DNA of 64,000 nucleotides from Leclercia adecarboxylata (GCA_901472455.1 LR590464.1:1-64000), one strand, 5' to 3'. Counted from the first letter of the stretch, positions 42,972 through 54,619 are shown. Made by a program: numbers and translations. Notes: generated from the letters alone by a model not told the origin.

Positions 42972-43921
42972 ATGTCTACAATCAACGATGTATCACGTCT
43001 GGCCGGGGTGTCCAAAGCCACGGTATCACGGGTGTTGAGCGGATCGCGCGGCGTAAAGGAAGCCAGCCGCCAGGCCGTACTAAAAGCGGTGGAAGAGCTG
43101 AACTATCGGCCAAATGTCATTGCCCAGTCGCTGCTGAGCCAGTCTACCGGCTGTATCGGCGTCATTTGCGCACAGGACAACATTAATCAAACCACGGGTT
43201 ACCTGTACGCGCTGGAAAAACACCTCAGCCAGCACCAGAAGCACCTGCTGCTTCGCTTCGCCAACACCAAAGCCGAAGTCATGGGCGCGCTGGATGAACT
43301 CTCCTGCGGATTATGCGATGACATTCTGATTATCGGCGCCCGTTTCCCGCTGCACATCGATCAGGAGAATGTCATCCTGGTGGATTGCATGGAAACCAAC
43401 AACGTCAACAGCATCCAGTACGACCATGCTTTTGCTGCGGAAACCGCCTGTAACTTCCTCGCCAGCCAGGGCCGACGCCAGATTGCCCCTGATCCACCCG
43501 CACGGGTAGCGGCTTTGCCGATCAGGTACTGCTGGGTTACAAGCATGGGCTGGAGAAGAACTTCCTGCCGTTTAATCGCAACCTGGTGTTTATGGAAGCC
43601 ACGTCATCCTCCGTGGCCCTGCAGGAGCTGCTCAACAACGCCAGCACACTGAATTTCAATGCCTTACTGGTCGCCGACGAACAGGAAGCACAGCGGGTGA
43701 TCCCGCAGCTGCAGGCGTTCAACAGGTCAGTACCGGGCGACATCATGGTGTTCAGTCTGGCGGGATCGCTGCATCTGCCAGGCATTCCGACCATCCCGGC
43801 GATTGAATACTCGATGGATGCCATGGCGGCACGTATCGTCACCTGGCTGAATGAAAAGACCCAGATGCTGGGTTCGTATGTGCTGCGTGGGGATTTGATT
43901 ATTCCAGACGTGCGGCGGTAA
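42972..43921 (+). CDS. LacI-family repressor of the beta-glucoside PTS operon (one or two frameshifts)
   Basis: The N-terminal LacI helix-turn-helix is STINDVSRLAGVSKATVSRV, with hinge residues NYRPNVIAQSLLSQSTGCIG. The periplasmic-binding-protein-like core follows (FNALLVADEQEAQRVIPQL) and ends GSYVLRGDLIIPDVRR. The break is near 43488 (after GRRQIA). About 316 residues. SD AGGGGAT at 42961 selects 42972. It is divergent from the PTS operon, with palindromic operators between. Similar in role to AscG, but the effector is unknown. Confidence 0.87.
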
Positions 43922-43923
43922 AA

Positions 43924-43950
43924 AATTAAGGGGGCTGCATGGCCCCTTAA
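43924..43950 (+). terminator. Hairpin after the LacI gene
   Basis: ATTAAGGGGGC-TGCAT-GGCCCCTTAAT, a 10-bp stem with one mismatch or G-T pair, immediately after the stop. It also separates the convergent yicS. Confidence 0.75.
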
Positions 43951-43957
43951 TGCGTAA

Positions 43958-44255
43958 TCAGTAATCCTCCATGCAGTCCACCTGACTCACGGCATCCCAG
44001 TAACCCTCCTGGTTGTTCCGCTCCATCGCCACGACCGCATTTTTGACCAGCATCTGATTGGCTTCCGAGGCATGATCATCGCCTGCCACTCTTTATCACT
44101 TTGCTTGCGTTGCGGGGCACAGGCTTTCTTCACATCCTTCAAAACCGACTGTTTCATTTGTTCTAATTTTACCGGGTCGTTCAGTTCCTGGAGCATGAAC
44201 GAAGGCGGCAAAAAGCAAGCAGACTACCAGGCAAAACAGGTGCGCTGGACTTCAT
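43958..44255 (-). CDS. yicS: YicS, small exported protein (frameshifted)
   Basis: About 97 residues when frames are joined. A signal-like hydrophobic stretch FCLVVCLLFAAFVHA is readable one frame from the ATG at 44255. It is followed by ELNDPVKLEQMKQSVLKDVK, then KACAPQRKQSDKEWQAM, then in another frame NAVVAMERNNQEGYWDAV and the end DCMEDY. This matches E. coli YicS (VAMERNNQSNYWEALGKVEC). Breaks are near 44080, 44193 and 44235. Probably periplasmic; function unknown. Confidence 0.78.
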
Positions 44256-44580
44256 GGAAACCCTCCGGGAAAACCACACACGTTTATGAAATATATCGTT
44301 ACATCCCTGTTTTCGACCCCAGCCGAAAGTATTAATTTGGCGAATAGGTTGCTCCAGGGTATGAATAAGCGTAGCCACAGAACTGACCAGGCAGATACGC
44401 GCAAACGAAAAAATTTGTGACGGGCGGGGTGACAGTCACGCAACAAAAAGGTGATGATGTTCGCAAAGGGAATTTGGCATTGAGTTGCACTTACATTTTT
44501 AGCGCGCGTTACGCCAGATTTTGGTGTTTTTATCGCGGCAGAATGTGGGATAGTCGAGAAGCAACGAACGGGAGAATGAT
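44256..44580. other. Intergenic stretch between yicS and a GNAT gene
   Basis: 325 bp, divergent promoters expected. No coding or RNA feature recognised. Confidence 0.5.
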
Positions 44581-45001
44581 ATGGCAACTGAGTATAACCG
44601 ACACCATACCGAACAAGAACAAGAAGAGTGTACTGCAGCAGTTGCGGATCTACAACAGCCAGTTTATGATTTTCCCGCGGTGGGGAATGATATCGCCGTA
44701 TATGCCCGCGATGAGGGCGGCAAAATGCGCGGCGGTCTTATCGGCAATCGCCAGGGCGAGTGGCTGAACATTAAATATCTGTGGGTCAGCGACGAGAAGC
44801 GCGGCAGCGGGCTGGGACGACAACTGATGGATGCCGCCGAAGGCGAAGCGCGACGTCCAGGGTTGCCGCCATGCGCTGGTGGATACCTTCAGTTTCCAGG
44901 CGCGTCCGTTTTATGAAAAGCAGGGCTATAAGCTTGAAATGACGCTGAACGATTTTCCCTACCCGGGCATACAGCGCCATTACCTGTCGAAGGCGCTTTA
45001 A
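44581..45001 (+). CDS. GNAT-family N-acetyltransferase (one frameshift)
   Basis: About 139 residues. Motif A is [20 protein letters not shown]. After a break near 44855 the frame reads [20 protein letters not shown], motif B of GNAT. The substrate is unknown. It begins a three-gene insertion between yicS and nlpA. Confidence 0.82.
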
Positions 45002-45049
45002 GCGCCAATACCGCTACCGATCACCGCCAGCGCATGGCGCACGATGCTG

Positions 45050-45660
45050 TCAGGCGAGGAGGGTATGTAACCTCTCGTCATTACGCATCCGTGAAAAGGG
45101 CACCAGCACCAGGCTTAACAGGGTGGTGAACAGCAGCTCGGGTGCCAGGGTCGCGATTCAGTTTCCCCTCCTGTTGCCAGCGGGCAATGGGTTTCCAGCG
45201 TCGCCTGATATTTCTCATCACCAAACCGGGCCTGCAGATGCGTCCGCAGCACCGGCATCTCCCCGATCACTTCCTGCATCCACAGCGGCGCGAACCAGCG
45301 GTGTTCGACGGCCAGATCGGCCAGCTTTTTCACCATTAACGTCAGGGCGGTTACCGGATCGTCCGGGGTGGGCGCTGAACAGCGCGCCAATGGCGCTGCG
45401 CAGCGGCAAAAAACGCTCCTCGATCATGGCATCGAGCAGTTGCTCGCGGGAGTTGAAATAGTAGTGCAGCATCGCCGGCGTCACGCCCGCCTCTTTGGCA
45501 ATGGCGTTGAGGGAGGTGCGGGCAATCCCCTGACGCGAAAAGAGATCCAGCGCGATATCCAGCAATTGTTCCCGGCTGGTGGCGGTGGGTTTGCTTCCGC
45601 GCGGACGCCCCGGGCGGCGGCCTGTGGCCTGGGTTCAGAATTATCTTTATGTGCTGACAT
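45050..45660 (-). CDS. TetR-family repressor (two to three frameshifts)
   Basis: Helix-turn-helix GIARTSLNAIAKEAGVTPAM followed by LHYYFNSREQLLDAM is the TetR signature. The ligand domain is readable as ALTLMVKKLADLAVEHRWFA then PLWMQEVIGEMPVLRTHLQ, and it ends LSLVLVPFSRMRNDERLHTL. Breaks are near 45375, 45160 and possibly 45565. It is divergent from the drug-efflux MFS gene (78 bp away), which it most likely represses. Confidence 0.83.
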
Positions 45661-45699
45661 GCGCGGAGGATCCCTTGACCTGATTCATAACTTCATTAA

Positions 45700-47238
<1,539 letters not shown>

Positions 47239-47248
47239 TACCCATGCC

Positions 47249-47274
47249 CGGTGGCGCGACGCTTACCGGGCACT
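47249..47274. repeat. REP element
   Basis: GCCCGGTGGCGCGACGCTTACCGGGC, identical to the REP at 34985. Confidence 0.8.
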
Positions 47275-47377
47275 ACCCGCATATAACTTATCCTTCTTAC
47301 TGATGCCATTTCGTTTTTTAGCCTGCCGCTGCGTTGCCGATATAGTCGGGAAAACAGTTATCAAAAGGATATGACGG

Positions 47378-48183
47378 GTGAAACTTCGATTGGGTGCGCT
47401 TCTTCTCGCTGGCCTGCTGCTGGCGGGCTGTGACCAAAACGGCAGCGATGCTAAACACATTAAAGTCGGCGTGATTAACGGTGCCGAGCAGGACGTGGCC
47501 GAAGTCGCCAAAAAAGTGGCGAAAGAGAAATTCGGTCTTGATGTCGAGCTGGTGGGCTTTAGCGGCTCGCTGCTGCCGAACGATGCCACCAGTCACGGGG
47601 AGCTGGACGCCAACGTCTTCCAGCATCGCCCGTTCCTCGCGGAAGATAACAAAGCGCACGGCTACAAGCTGGTGGCCGTCGGCAACACCTTTGTCTTCCC
47701 GATGGCGGGCTATTCCCGCAAGATCAAATCCGTGACCGAGCTGAAAGACGGCGCAACTGGTCGCCATCCCCAATGACCCGACCAACCTGGGCCGCGCGCT
47801 GCTGCTGCTGCAAAACGAAAAGCTGATCACCCTGAAACCGGACGTGGGCTTGCTGCCGACATCGCTGGATATCACCGCTAACCCGAAAAAGCTGAACATC
47901 ATGGAGCTGGAAGGGGCGCAGTTGCCGCGCGTACTGGACGATCCGAAAGTGGATGTGGCGATTATCAGTACCACCTATCTCCAGCAAACCGGGCTGTCAC
48001 CGGTGCACGACAGTGTCTTTATCGAAGATAAAAACTCGCCGTACGTGAACATCGTGGTGGCGCGGGAAGACAATAAAGAGGCGGAAAACGTGAAGGAATT
48101 TGTTCAGGCGTATCAGTCGCCAGAAGTGGCGAAGGCGGCAGAGACGATCTTCAACGGCGGGGGCTGTGCCGGGTTGGGAATAG
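47378..48183 (+). CDS. nlpA: NlpA, MetQ-type inner-membrane lipoprotein (two frameshifts)
   Basis: Methionine-binding-protein-like lipoprotein. Lipobox LLLAGCDQ with Asp at +2, which retains it in the inner membrane. The NlpA/MetQ signature KHIKVGVINGAEQDVAEVAK is near the N-terminus. Later segments are NDPTNLGRALLLLQ and EDKNSPYVNIVVAREDNK. Breaks are near 47757 and 48160 (extra G); the corrected end is FNGGAVPGWE. About 268 residues. In E. coli nlpA adjoins yicS; here three genes intervene. Confidence 0.93.
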
Positions 48184-48217
48184 CAGACATGCGGGGCGCG
48201 CCCCGCATTTACTCCAG

Positions 48218-49311
48218 CTATCCCAGCTTCTCCATCTTCGTCTCTCCCTCCACCATCGACAGCTGATACAGCGAAAACGCGCGGTGCTTTTCAATCAACC
48301 TTGCCAGCTCTGGCGAGTGGCTGGTGAGCCAGATCTGCGGAGTAACGGCTGGCCTCCGCGATCAGGCTCGCCAGCGCGGGCAGCATCTGTGGATGCAGGC
48401 TGTTTTCCGGTTCGTTGAGCGCGATAAACGCGGGCGGACGCGGGCTTAACAGTGCCACCGCCAGACACAAAAAACGCAGCGTGCCGTCGGAGAACTCCGC
48501 AGGCTCCAGCGGTCTGCTTAAGCCTTCGCGCTGCATCATCATGCGAAAACGCCCGCCGGTATTGTCGCTGTAAAACACGCAGCCAGGAAAAGCCTGGTCG
48601 AGAATGCGCATCAGCAGCATCTCGTCGCCAATCTCGACAATGGTCTGAAAGGCCGCGGCCAGGTTTGCGCCGTCGCTGGCCAGCACCGGGGAGCGGAACC
48701 CCACCTGCGGCGCACGCATCGCCGAGCCGGTTGCGACCGAAAACTCATGATAAAAAGCGCCAGTTACGCAGGGACTCACGCATCTGCGACACCTCCGGGT
48801 AGAGGTGCGGTTCACCCAGCTGTCCGAACACCGATTCGTTCTCGTACAGCGTGCCGCTGTGGGGTCACTTTTTCGTGGTGCACGTTATTGAGAAACACGG
48901 CCTGATTCTTGCGCTTCATCAGCTGCGACGACAGGCGTCGGTGCTGACCGCTCAGCCAGATGGACTCCTCTTTGATCACCGGATCGAGCTGGAACTGCGA
49001 GGGATAAGGCAGTTTTTCGACAAAGCCCACCTGGAGCTCATATTCGTAAGTCTCGGTTTCTACTGCGAGGTTCATGCGTCGCAGCTGGTCGCTGCGGGTT
49101 TTGCCCGCCCAGGAAGACCTTTAAAATCCCGCCCTCATTGGCCAGCGCCTGGGGAGAATTGCCCCTGTGCCGCGCTGTGCATCAGATGGATCGCCTTGTA
49201 AATATTGGATTTTCCGGTGCCATTCGGGCCGAAAACGATATTGAGCTGCTCCAGCTCCAGGGAGAGATCGCGAATCGAGCGGTAGTTTTGGATATGCAGG
49301 GTAGTGATCAT
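48218..49311 (-). CDS. AAA/SMC-like ATPase, RecF/COG4637-type (several frameshifts)
   Basis: The N-terminus MITTLHIQNYRSIRDLSLEL is followed by Walker A NIVFGPNGTGKSNIYKAI. The C-terminal half has Walker B-like FIALNEPENSLHPQMLPALA and the start of the H-loop region, ending SMVEGETKMEKLG. About 360 residues. Breaks are near 48345, 48770, 48860 and 49115. This family is an ABC-type predicted ATPase of unknown role; some relatives are parts of defence systems, but no nuclease partner is next to it here. Confidence 0.8.
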
Positions 49312-49455
49312 AAGCGAACCCAATTTTGCGGACTAAACCTGTACAAAGTTACAGTGTTTCAGGCAAAGTGCAAAAAAAAAAGACGACAGTGAGGTGTCGT
49401 CTAAACGGGGTAGTGCTTCGGGCCTTTCAGGGTCAATGGGGCCTCGCGTTTGAAT

Positions 49456-50416
49456 TCAGATCACGGCCAGACGTAAACCCAGGTCATCTGGATAGGGATC
49501 GAAGTAATTTTGCGTCATCAGATAGCGGTCAGGGTATTCGGCCAGATAGTGTTTCAGGAGCGTCAGCGGGGCGAGAATAGGCAGTAATCCGTCACGGTAA
49601 TGCAGGATCACATCACGCAGTTCGCCGCGCTGGCGGCTGTTCAGCTGGTTACGGAAATAGCCCTGAATATGCATCAGCACGTTAGTGTGGTTTTTCCGTG
49701 AGGCGGGTTTCCTGAGGATCGCCATCAGTTTTTCGCGGTACGCCTCGAAGAAGGCCTCCAGATCGTCCCACTCGTGCAGCGAGGCGACGAAGGGGCCAAT
49801 TTCGCGGTAGCCCGCCTGATGGTGTGCCAGCAGCTGGAGTTTGTAACGGCTATGGAAGTCGAGCAGCGCATGGCGCGTCAGGCCGTTTGCCCGCAGCGTA
49901 TTCAGCTCATGCAGAGCAAAAACCCGCTCAACAAAGTTTTCCCGCAGTACGGGGTCGTGCAGGCGTCCATCTTCTTCCACCGGCAGCCAGGGCCATTTTT
50001 CAAGCAGGGCAGCGGTGAACAGCCCGACACCCTCCTTTTGACCCGCATTGCCTTTTTCGTCATACAGACGCACGCGCTCCATGCCGCAGCTAGGGGATTT
50101 CGCGCAGACGATAAAGCCGCAGAGATCGCCCATTTTCGGCACATAGCCTGCCGCAAAGTCGGCCATTTTTTTGGGTGACATCTTCATGAGGTGCTTTGCT
50201 GAACCGCATCTGGATCTCACCGCTGGTGGTCTTCGTCAGACGCAGTGCCGGACGGGGCGTCGGCAGGCCGATCGCCATTTCCGGGCAAACAGGCCGGAAG
50301 TTAACCCACTCAGCCAGCTCATCCATGACAAAGCCCATACGCTTATGCCCGCCGTCGAAGCGAACGGCGGAGCCGGTCAAACATCCGCTAATACCCAGTA
50401 CAGGTTTCGTTGTCAT
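49456..50416 (-). CDS. YbgA-type protein (DUF523 + DUF1722) (one frameshift)
   Basis: About 319 residues. The N-terminal DUF523 part has GISGCLTGSAVRFDGGHKR, VCPEMAIGLPTPRPALRL and CAKSPSCGMERVRLY, with conserved cysteines. The C-terminal DUF1722 part has HWKYQL-like FHSRYKLQLLAHHQAGYREI and HIQGYFRNQLNSRQRGEL. The break is near 50185. SD GGAGGTG selects 50416. E. coli YbgA has only the DUF1722 part and lies next to the photolyase gene. Function unknown. Confidence 0.87.
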
Positions 50417-50518
50417 GATGTGCACCTCCAGAGTCTCTCTATAAAAGTTACACAAAATGATTATTTTGTCCAAGTATTGACGGAGTTATTTTTTATTGTT
50501 TAACGATATCAATAAGTT

Positions 50519-50932
50519 TTAGCTGCCCTTATAGGTCGAATAACCGTACTGGCTGAGCAGCAGAGGAATGTGCAGCTTTTCGTTGGTGCGGGTGACGGTA
50601 AACAGCACCGGGATCTCCGGGAAGAATGACTCCAGCTTGTTGCCGTGGAAGTATTCGGCCGTTTTGAAGGTCACTTTATAGACGCCTGGCTGCATATCCT
50701 GATCCGCCGGATAGAGCGACTTGATGCGGCCATCCTGGTCGGTTTTGCCGCTGGCCAGCGGGGTCCATTTATCCTGCTGCTGCTTTTCCAGCGTGACGGT
50801 AACGCCCGGTGGCGGCGTGCCGGTTTGCTGATCAAGGATATGCACGCTCAGGGTGCCAACAGGGGCGCTAAAGGCGACAGGGGCAAAGGCCATAGAGGCC
50901 AGCAACAGCAGAGGGGCAGTTTTTTTCATCAT
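50519..50932 (-). CDS. hiuH: 5-hydroxyisourate hydrolase, transthyretin-like, exported
   Basis: Periplasmic enzyme of urate breakdown. Signal peptide MMKKTAPLLLLASMAFAPVA, then FSA. Catalytic-site residues are seen in LSVHILDQQTG (His), DQDGRI (Arg), and the signature tail LLLSQYGYSTYKGS, where the family usually has YRGS. Intact, 137 residues. No other purine-catabolic gene is adjacent. Confidence 0.92.
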   Translation of the reverse strand: MMKKTAPLLLLASMAFAPVAFSAPVGTLSVHILDQQTGTPPPGVTVTLEKQQQDKWTPLASGKTDQDGRIKSLYPADQDMQPGVYKVTFKTAEYFHGNKLESFFPEIPVLFTVTRTNEKLHIPLLLSQYGYSTYKGS

Positions 50933-51028
50933 CTTTTCCTGTGGAGTGATAAGTCACAGGAAAACGTTAGCATTTGCCGCGCGGGAAAATATTCAACTTT
51001 TCGTGAACATTCCCGCAGGACAAAATAA

Positions 51029-51754
51029 TCAGAGGATAATCACCTCAAGGGCAACCTGCTGTTGCCACTGTTCCACCTGTTTGCGGCGCGCGGCGGTGAG
51101 TTTAGCGCTGGTGACCAGCAGCCATTTGGCGGTCGGGGAAGATTTCCGGTGCCAGGGCGGCAGGGGGAATGGGCAGGAGGTTGATACGGTGGCCCTGGCC
51201 GGTGCGCGCTAAGGCTTCGAGCCAGATCTCGCACGGGTCGTTCAGGTGCCAGCCGCTAATCAGGAGGTTATCGCCCGGCGCTTTTTTATCGGCTTCAAGG
51301 CAAAACGAGGTGTAGGAGATGATAATGCCATCAAGGATTTCGCGCAGGGTCATGGCGGCGGGAACATTGGCCGACACCAGGCTGCGCAGCGGGCGTAACA
51401 CGTTCACGACCAGCGCCGGGCGCGGGTACTCGCGACCGGCATCGTAGATCATCTGGCGCAGGGATTCGATTCTGCCCGCCTGCAAACGTTCCAGCATGTT
51501 CTGTTGCAGTGTCTGCCAGTTGTTGGTACGGCTGGGAACAGGGCGTTCCAGCAGCGGCTTTACCTGGCCGATGGGCACGCCTTTTTTCACCCAGTCGAGG
51601 ATTTTTAACGCCTGCTGGACATCCTCGTCGCTGTACTGGCGATGGCCGCCCTCGGTGCGCAGCGGCTTGAGTAAACCGTAGCGACGCTGCCACGCCGCAG
51701 CGTGGTAGGAGTGATGCCACTGAGTCTGGCGAATTCGCCAATGGAGTAAGCCAT
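51029..51754 (-). CDS. MerR-family regulator (MlrA/BluR-like) (two frameshifts)
   Basis: The N-terminal MerR domain is MAYSIGEFARLSGITPTTLR, with LRAWQRRYGLLKPLRTEGGH after correction of a break near 51705. The C-terminal region (LVVNVLRPLRSLV, GDNLLISGWHLNDPCEIWLE) resembles the B12-binding-like or degenerate sensor part of MlrA/BluR. A second break is near 51130. The end is VALEVIIL. In other bacteria such regulators control photolyase/lipocalin stress genes, and blc lies divergently beside it here. Confidence 0.83.
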
Positions 51755-51869
51755 GTCTGCGTCCGAAGAGGATTAATCTCAATATTCTACGAATATTTTC
51801 CCATGGGATGAAGCGCCAGAGCGCTGCACTACACTTTAATTCCAACCGTGCAAAATGACAGGAGTTATC

Positions 51870-52394
51870 ATGAAACTATGGCCCGTTGTGACCGGTGTCG
51901 CCATTGCGTTGACCCTGGTAGCCTGCAAATCCCCTACGCCACCGAAAGGTGTACAGCCGATTACGGGCTTTGATGCCAGCCGCTATCTGGGTAAATGGTA
52001 CGAAGTCGCCCGTCTGGAAAACCGCTTCGAACGCGGTCTGGAGAAGGTAACCGCCACCTACGGCAAGCGCAGCGACGGCGGGATCAGCGTGCTTAACCGC
52101 GGATACGACCCCCTGAAACGCAAGTGGAATGAGAGCGAGGGTAAAGCCTACTACACCGGCGCGCCAACCACCGCGGCGCTGAAGGTGTCGTTCTTCGGTC
52201 CGTTCTACGGCGGTTATAACGTGATCAAGCTGGATGATGACTACCAGTACGCGCTGGTCAGCGGCCCGGATCGCGACTATCTGTGGATCCTGTCGCGCAC
52301 GCCAACCATCCCGGACGCGGTGAAACAGGATTACCTTAATACCGCGCGCAGCCTGGGCTTCCGGGTGGATGAGCTGGTATGGGTCAGACATTAA
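51870..52394 (+). CDS. blc: Outer-membrane lipoprotein Blc (bacterial lipocalin)
   Basis: Stress-induced lipocalin that binds lysophospholipids. Intact, 174 residues. Lipobox ALTLVACKS, then the lipocalin signature FDASRYLGKWYEVARLENRF, and the later DYLWILSRTPTIPD. SD CAGGAG selects the ATG at 51870. Divergent from the MerR-type gene and followed by a methyltransferase. Confidence 0.95.
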   Translation: MKLWPVVTGVAIALTLVACKSPTPPKGVQPITGFDASRYLGKWYEVARLENRFERGLEKVTATYGKRSDGGISVLNRGYDPLKRKWNESEGKAYYTGAPTTAALKVSFFGPFYGGYNVIKLDDDYQYALVSGPDRDYLWILSRTPTIPDAVKQDYLNTARSLGFRVDELVWVRH

Positions 52395-52469
52395 AGATCG
52401 TGCTTTCTTCCTGGGGTAATGCGCGGGCAAGAGAATAGACTTGCGTCATGGGCACACGGGAGATGACAT

Positions 52470-53468
52470 ATGCACTGGCAACCCTTTCGCGGCACCGCGC
52501 CGACCTCCATGACCATCTACAGCGCGTCGTTTCCCGATGTCAGCGACAACTGGCCGATGAAAGACGAGGTGACGCGTGAGTTGAACGCCGTTGATCGGGC
52601 CTTAAAAGCAGACCCGCAGCTGATGCCGCCGCTCATCGAAAAGGATGCCAGCGGCGGGAAGACGATTAAATGCCAGCATCACTGGTCTGAAAAGGCGTTT
52701 GCAACACGCCCGGCGGTTGTCGCCTGGCGTACCCGGCTGGTGCCCACCGCGCTGGCCCTGTACGCCATCCAGAACCCGCTGGATGATCATCTCCCCGACG
52801 GCACGCGGATGGACAGCCGCAGCCGCCAGTGGTTTATCCACGCCAATGATGCTATCGGCATCCGTTCCCGCGCGAGGGTGCTCTCCGTGCTGGCGGCACA
52901 GTATCTGGGTAACGATATCGACAACGTCTGGGTCAGCCTGGCCAGCGGTGCGGCCGTTCCGGTGCTGGAGGCGCTGCGTGGTGCCCAACTGGACGGGCAA
53001 AAAGTGCATTTAACCCTGGTGGATTACGATCCCGTCTCCCTGCGCTGGGCAGAGAAAATGGCCGCCGCCGAAGGGCTGAAGGTCGGTGAGCAGGTGACGA
53101 TACTGCCGCGCGATCTGATCGAGGGTCTTATCCGCAGCGATAAACTGATCCAGGAGCTGGGCGAAGGCAACGTCGAGCTGGTGGATGCGCTGGGGATCTT
53201 CGAATATTTCAACGACACCGACGCGGTGACCTTCCTGAAACATGTCCTGCGCCTGCTTAAACCCGGCGGGGCGCTGATTATTTCGAACATGCTGACCAGC
53301 AGCCCGCAGATTGATTTCGCCCTGCGCTGTATTGGCTGGACCCCTATCTTCCCGCGCACGTTGCAGCAGCTGCAGGATATTCATCTCGCAGCAGGTATCC
53401 CGGCGGAAAACGTCACGGTGATTGTGCCGAAAGACGGGGTGTATGCGGTGATGGAGGTGCGGGTTTAG
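52470..53468 (+). CDS. Class I SAM-dependent methyltransferase
   Basis: Intact, 332 residues. A Rossmann-type SAM fold is suggested by NVWVSLASGAAVPVLEAL (motif I region), VHLTLVDYDPVSLRWAEKM (acidic residue binding the ribose), and VELVDALGIFEYFNDTDAV with LLKPGGALIISNMLT (motifs IV and V). The first 120 residues are an uncharacterised helical extension. The substrate is unknown. Confidence 0.85.
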   Translation: MHWQPFRGTAPTSMTIYSASFPDVSDNWPMKDEVTRELNAVDRALKADPQLMPPLIEKDASGGKTIKCQHHWSEKAFATRPAVVAWRTRLVPTALALYAIQNPLDDHLPDGTRMDSRSRQWFIHANDAIGIRSRARVLSVLAAQYLGNDIDNVWVSLASGAAVPVLEALRGAQLDGQKVHLTLVDYDPVSLRWAEKMAAAEGLKVGEQVTILPRDLIEGLIRSDKLIQELGEGNVELVDALGIFEYFNDTDAVTFLKHVLRLLKPGGALIISNMLTSSPQIDFALRCIGWTPIFPRTLQQLQDIHLAAGIPAENVTVIVPKDGVYAVMEVRV

Positions 53469-53470
53469 GT

Positions 53471-53497
53471 TCCCTCTCCCGTTGGGAGAGGGGGAAA
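53471..53497. repeat. REP-like palindrome
   Basis: TCCCTCTCCCGTTGGGAGAGGGGGA, same family as the array at 36378, directly after the methyltransferase stop. Confidence 0.65.
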
Positions 53498-53501
53498 AGC
53501 G

Positions 53502-53681
53502 CTACGACCTTTTCACCGCGTCGCGCAGGAGTTGCTGGCGCGTTTCCTGGATTATCTTATCGGCGGCTATTTTGATGCGCTGTTGGCTTTCTGGTGAACA
53601 GGACGCTATCAATTCATTCAGTGTACGCAATTTAGTGTTTTCGGGCAGGGAAAATGAGCCGTTAATAGAATGGTCTGTCAT
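53502..53681 (-). CDS. Small hypothetical protein, 59 residues
   Basis: Open frame on the minus strand from ATG 53681: MTDHSINGSFSLPENTKLRT, ending RQQLLRDAVKRS. Predicted helical and charged, with no membrane segment. Coding bias looks plausible (no rare-codon run) and it fills the gap between two genes, but I recognise no family. It is divergent from the following GNAT gene. Confidence 0.45.
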   Translation of the reverse strand: MTDHSINGSFSLPENTKLRTLNELIASCSPESQQRIKIAADKIIQETRQQLLRDAVKRS

Positions 53682-53755
53682 TACGTGTATCGTCCTTGTT
53701 TATCAGTGCAATGGCTACGCTTGATATCGCTTCGGTATTTAACGATGATCGCTTT

Positions 53756-54222
53756 ATGAAAATCGAACCCGCAGTCCCTTCATACTTTGAACGTCTTGTC
53801 GCGATCTGGGAATCATCCGTTCGTGCTACCCACCACTTTTTGCAGGACAGTGATATTGCGGCCTTACGCCCGCTCCTGCTCAACGCGTATCTGCCCAATT
53901 TAACGTTGTGATTGCCCGGGATGAAAGGGGCGATATTCACGGCTTTTTGGGTGTGGATGAAAACCGCATTGAAATGCTGTTTGTTGACGCTGCCAGCCGG
54001 GGGAAAGGCGTTGGTTCGTTGTTGCTGAGGTACGCCATTGACCATTTCGGTGCTAACGAGGTGGACGTTAACGAGCAAAACCCGCAGGGCATTGAGTTTT
54101 ATCAGCATAGGGGGTTTGTGCAGATCGGGCGGTCGGAACTGGACGGGCAGGGCAATCCGTTTCCGTTATTGCATATGCGGTATGGGGGGTTGATAGCCGC
54201 ACATTCTGCCCCCTCTCCCTGA
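53756..54222 (+). CDS. GNAT N-acetyltransferase, YjaB-like (one frameshift)
   Basis: About 155 residues. The N-terminal LVAIWESSVRATHHFLQDSD, the acetyl-CoA motif MLFVDAASRGKGVGSLLLRY and the VDVNEQNPQGIEFYQHRGF segment closely follow E. coli YjaB. The break is near 53900. The C-terminus runs into the REP-like repeat and may really end earlier (near MRYGG). Confidence 0.83.
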
Positions 54223-54298
54223 GAGCTGAGGGAGCACCACAAAAAAACACTGGCACGGTCGGCCCCCTCTCCATTCAGGGAGAGGGCTGGGGTGAGGC
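54207..54298. repeat. Two REP-like palindromes
   Basis: CCCCCTCTCCCTGAGAGCTGAGGG and, about 30 bp on, CCCCCTCTCCATTCAGGGAGAGGGCTGGGGTGAGG. Same family as the copies at 59877 and 59949. Confidence 0.65.
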
Positions 54299-54328
54299 GG
54301 AACATGCCGCACCCGGTTTAAACCGGGG

Positions 54329-54619
54329 TCATGATGCCAGAGCCAATGCCCCTTCAATGCCTTTCAGCTTCTGCTGCGCCAGCGTTAACTCAGCGAGCAG
54401 CGCCTTCTCATACGGGTTGTGCGCCATCACCACGATACAACCGTCCATGACTTTCACCGTGACCTTATCCCCCGTATCAAACCCCGCCGCGCGCAGCCAT
54501 TTACCCGAAAGGATCAGGTTTGGCGTACTGCGATCGCGACCTTGCGGGCGATATCCCACAATTAAAGTACGCTCAGTTCCGGTTGCGGTGGTGTCTGGGG
54601 TAGAATGCGAATCAACCAT
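54329..54619 (-). CDS. SymE-family toxin-like protein
   Basis: Intact, 96 residues. RTLIVGYRPQGRDRSTPNLI then LSGKWLRAAGFDTGDKVTVK and VMDGCIVVMAHNP match the SymE superfamily (AbrB-like fold; E. coli SymE is an SOS-induced RNA-associated toxin held off by the antisense RNA SymR). SD AAGGAG selects 54619. I cannot define a SymR-like RNA, but the opposite strand around the start (54600-54720) is where it would be. I see no clear LexA box. Confidence 0.82.
   Translation of the reverse strand: MVDSHSTPDTTATGTERTLIVGYRPQGRDRSTPNLILSGKWLRAAGFDTGDKVTVKVMDGCIVVMAHNPYEKALLAELTLAQQKLKGIEGALALAS

Noticed and set aside
48218..49311. The AAA ATPase as half of a two-gene anti-phage system (OLD/Gabija-like)
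   Set aside because: No TOPRIM or helicase/nuclease partner lies next to it: the neighbours are nlpA and a ybgA-type gene, and its own C-terminus has no nuclease motif that I can see.
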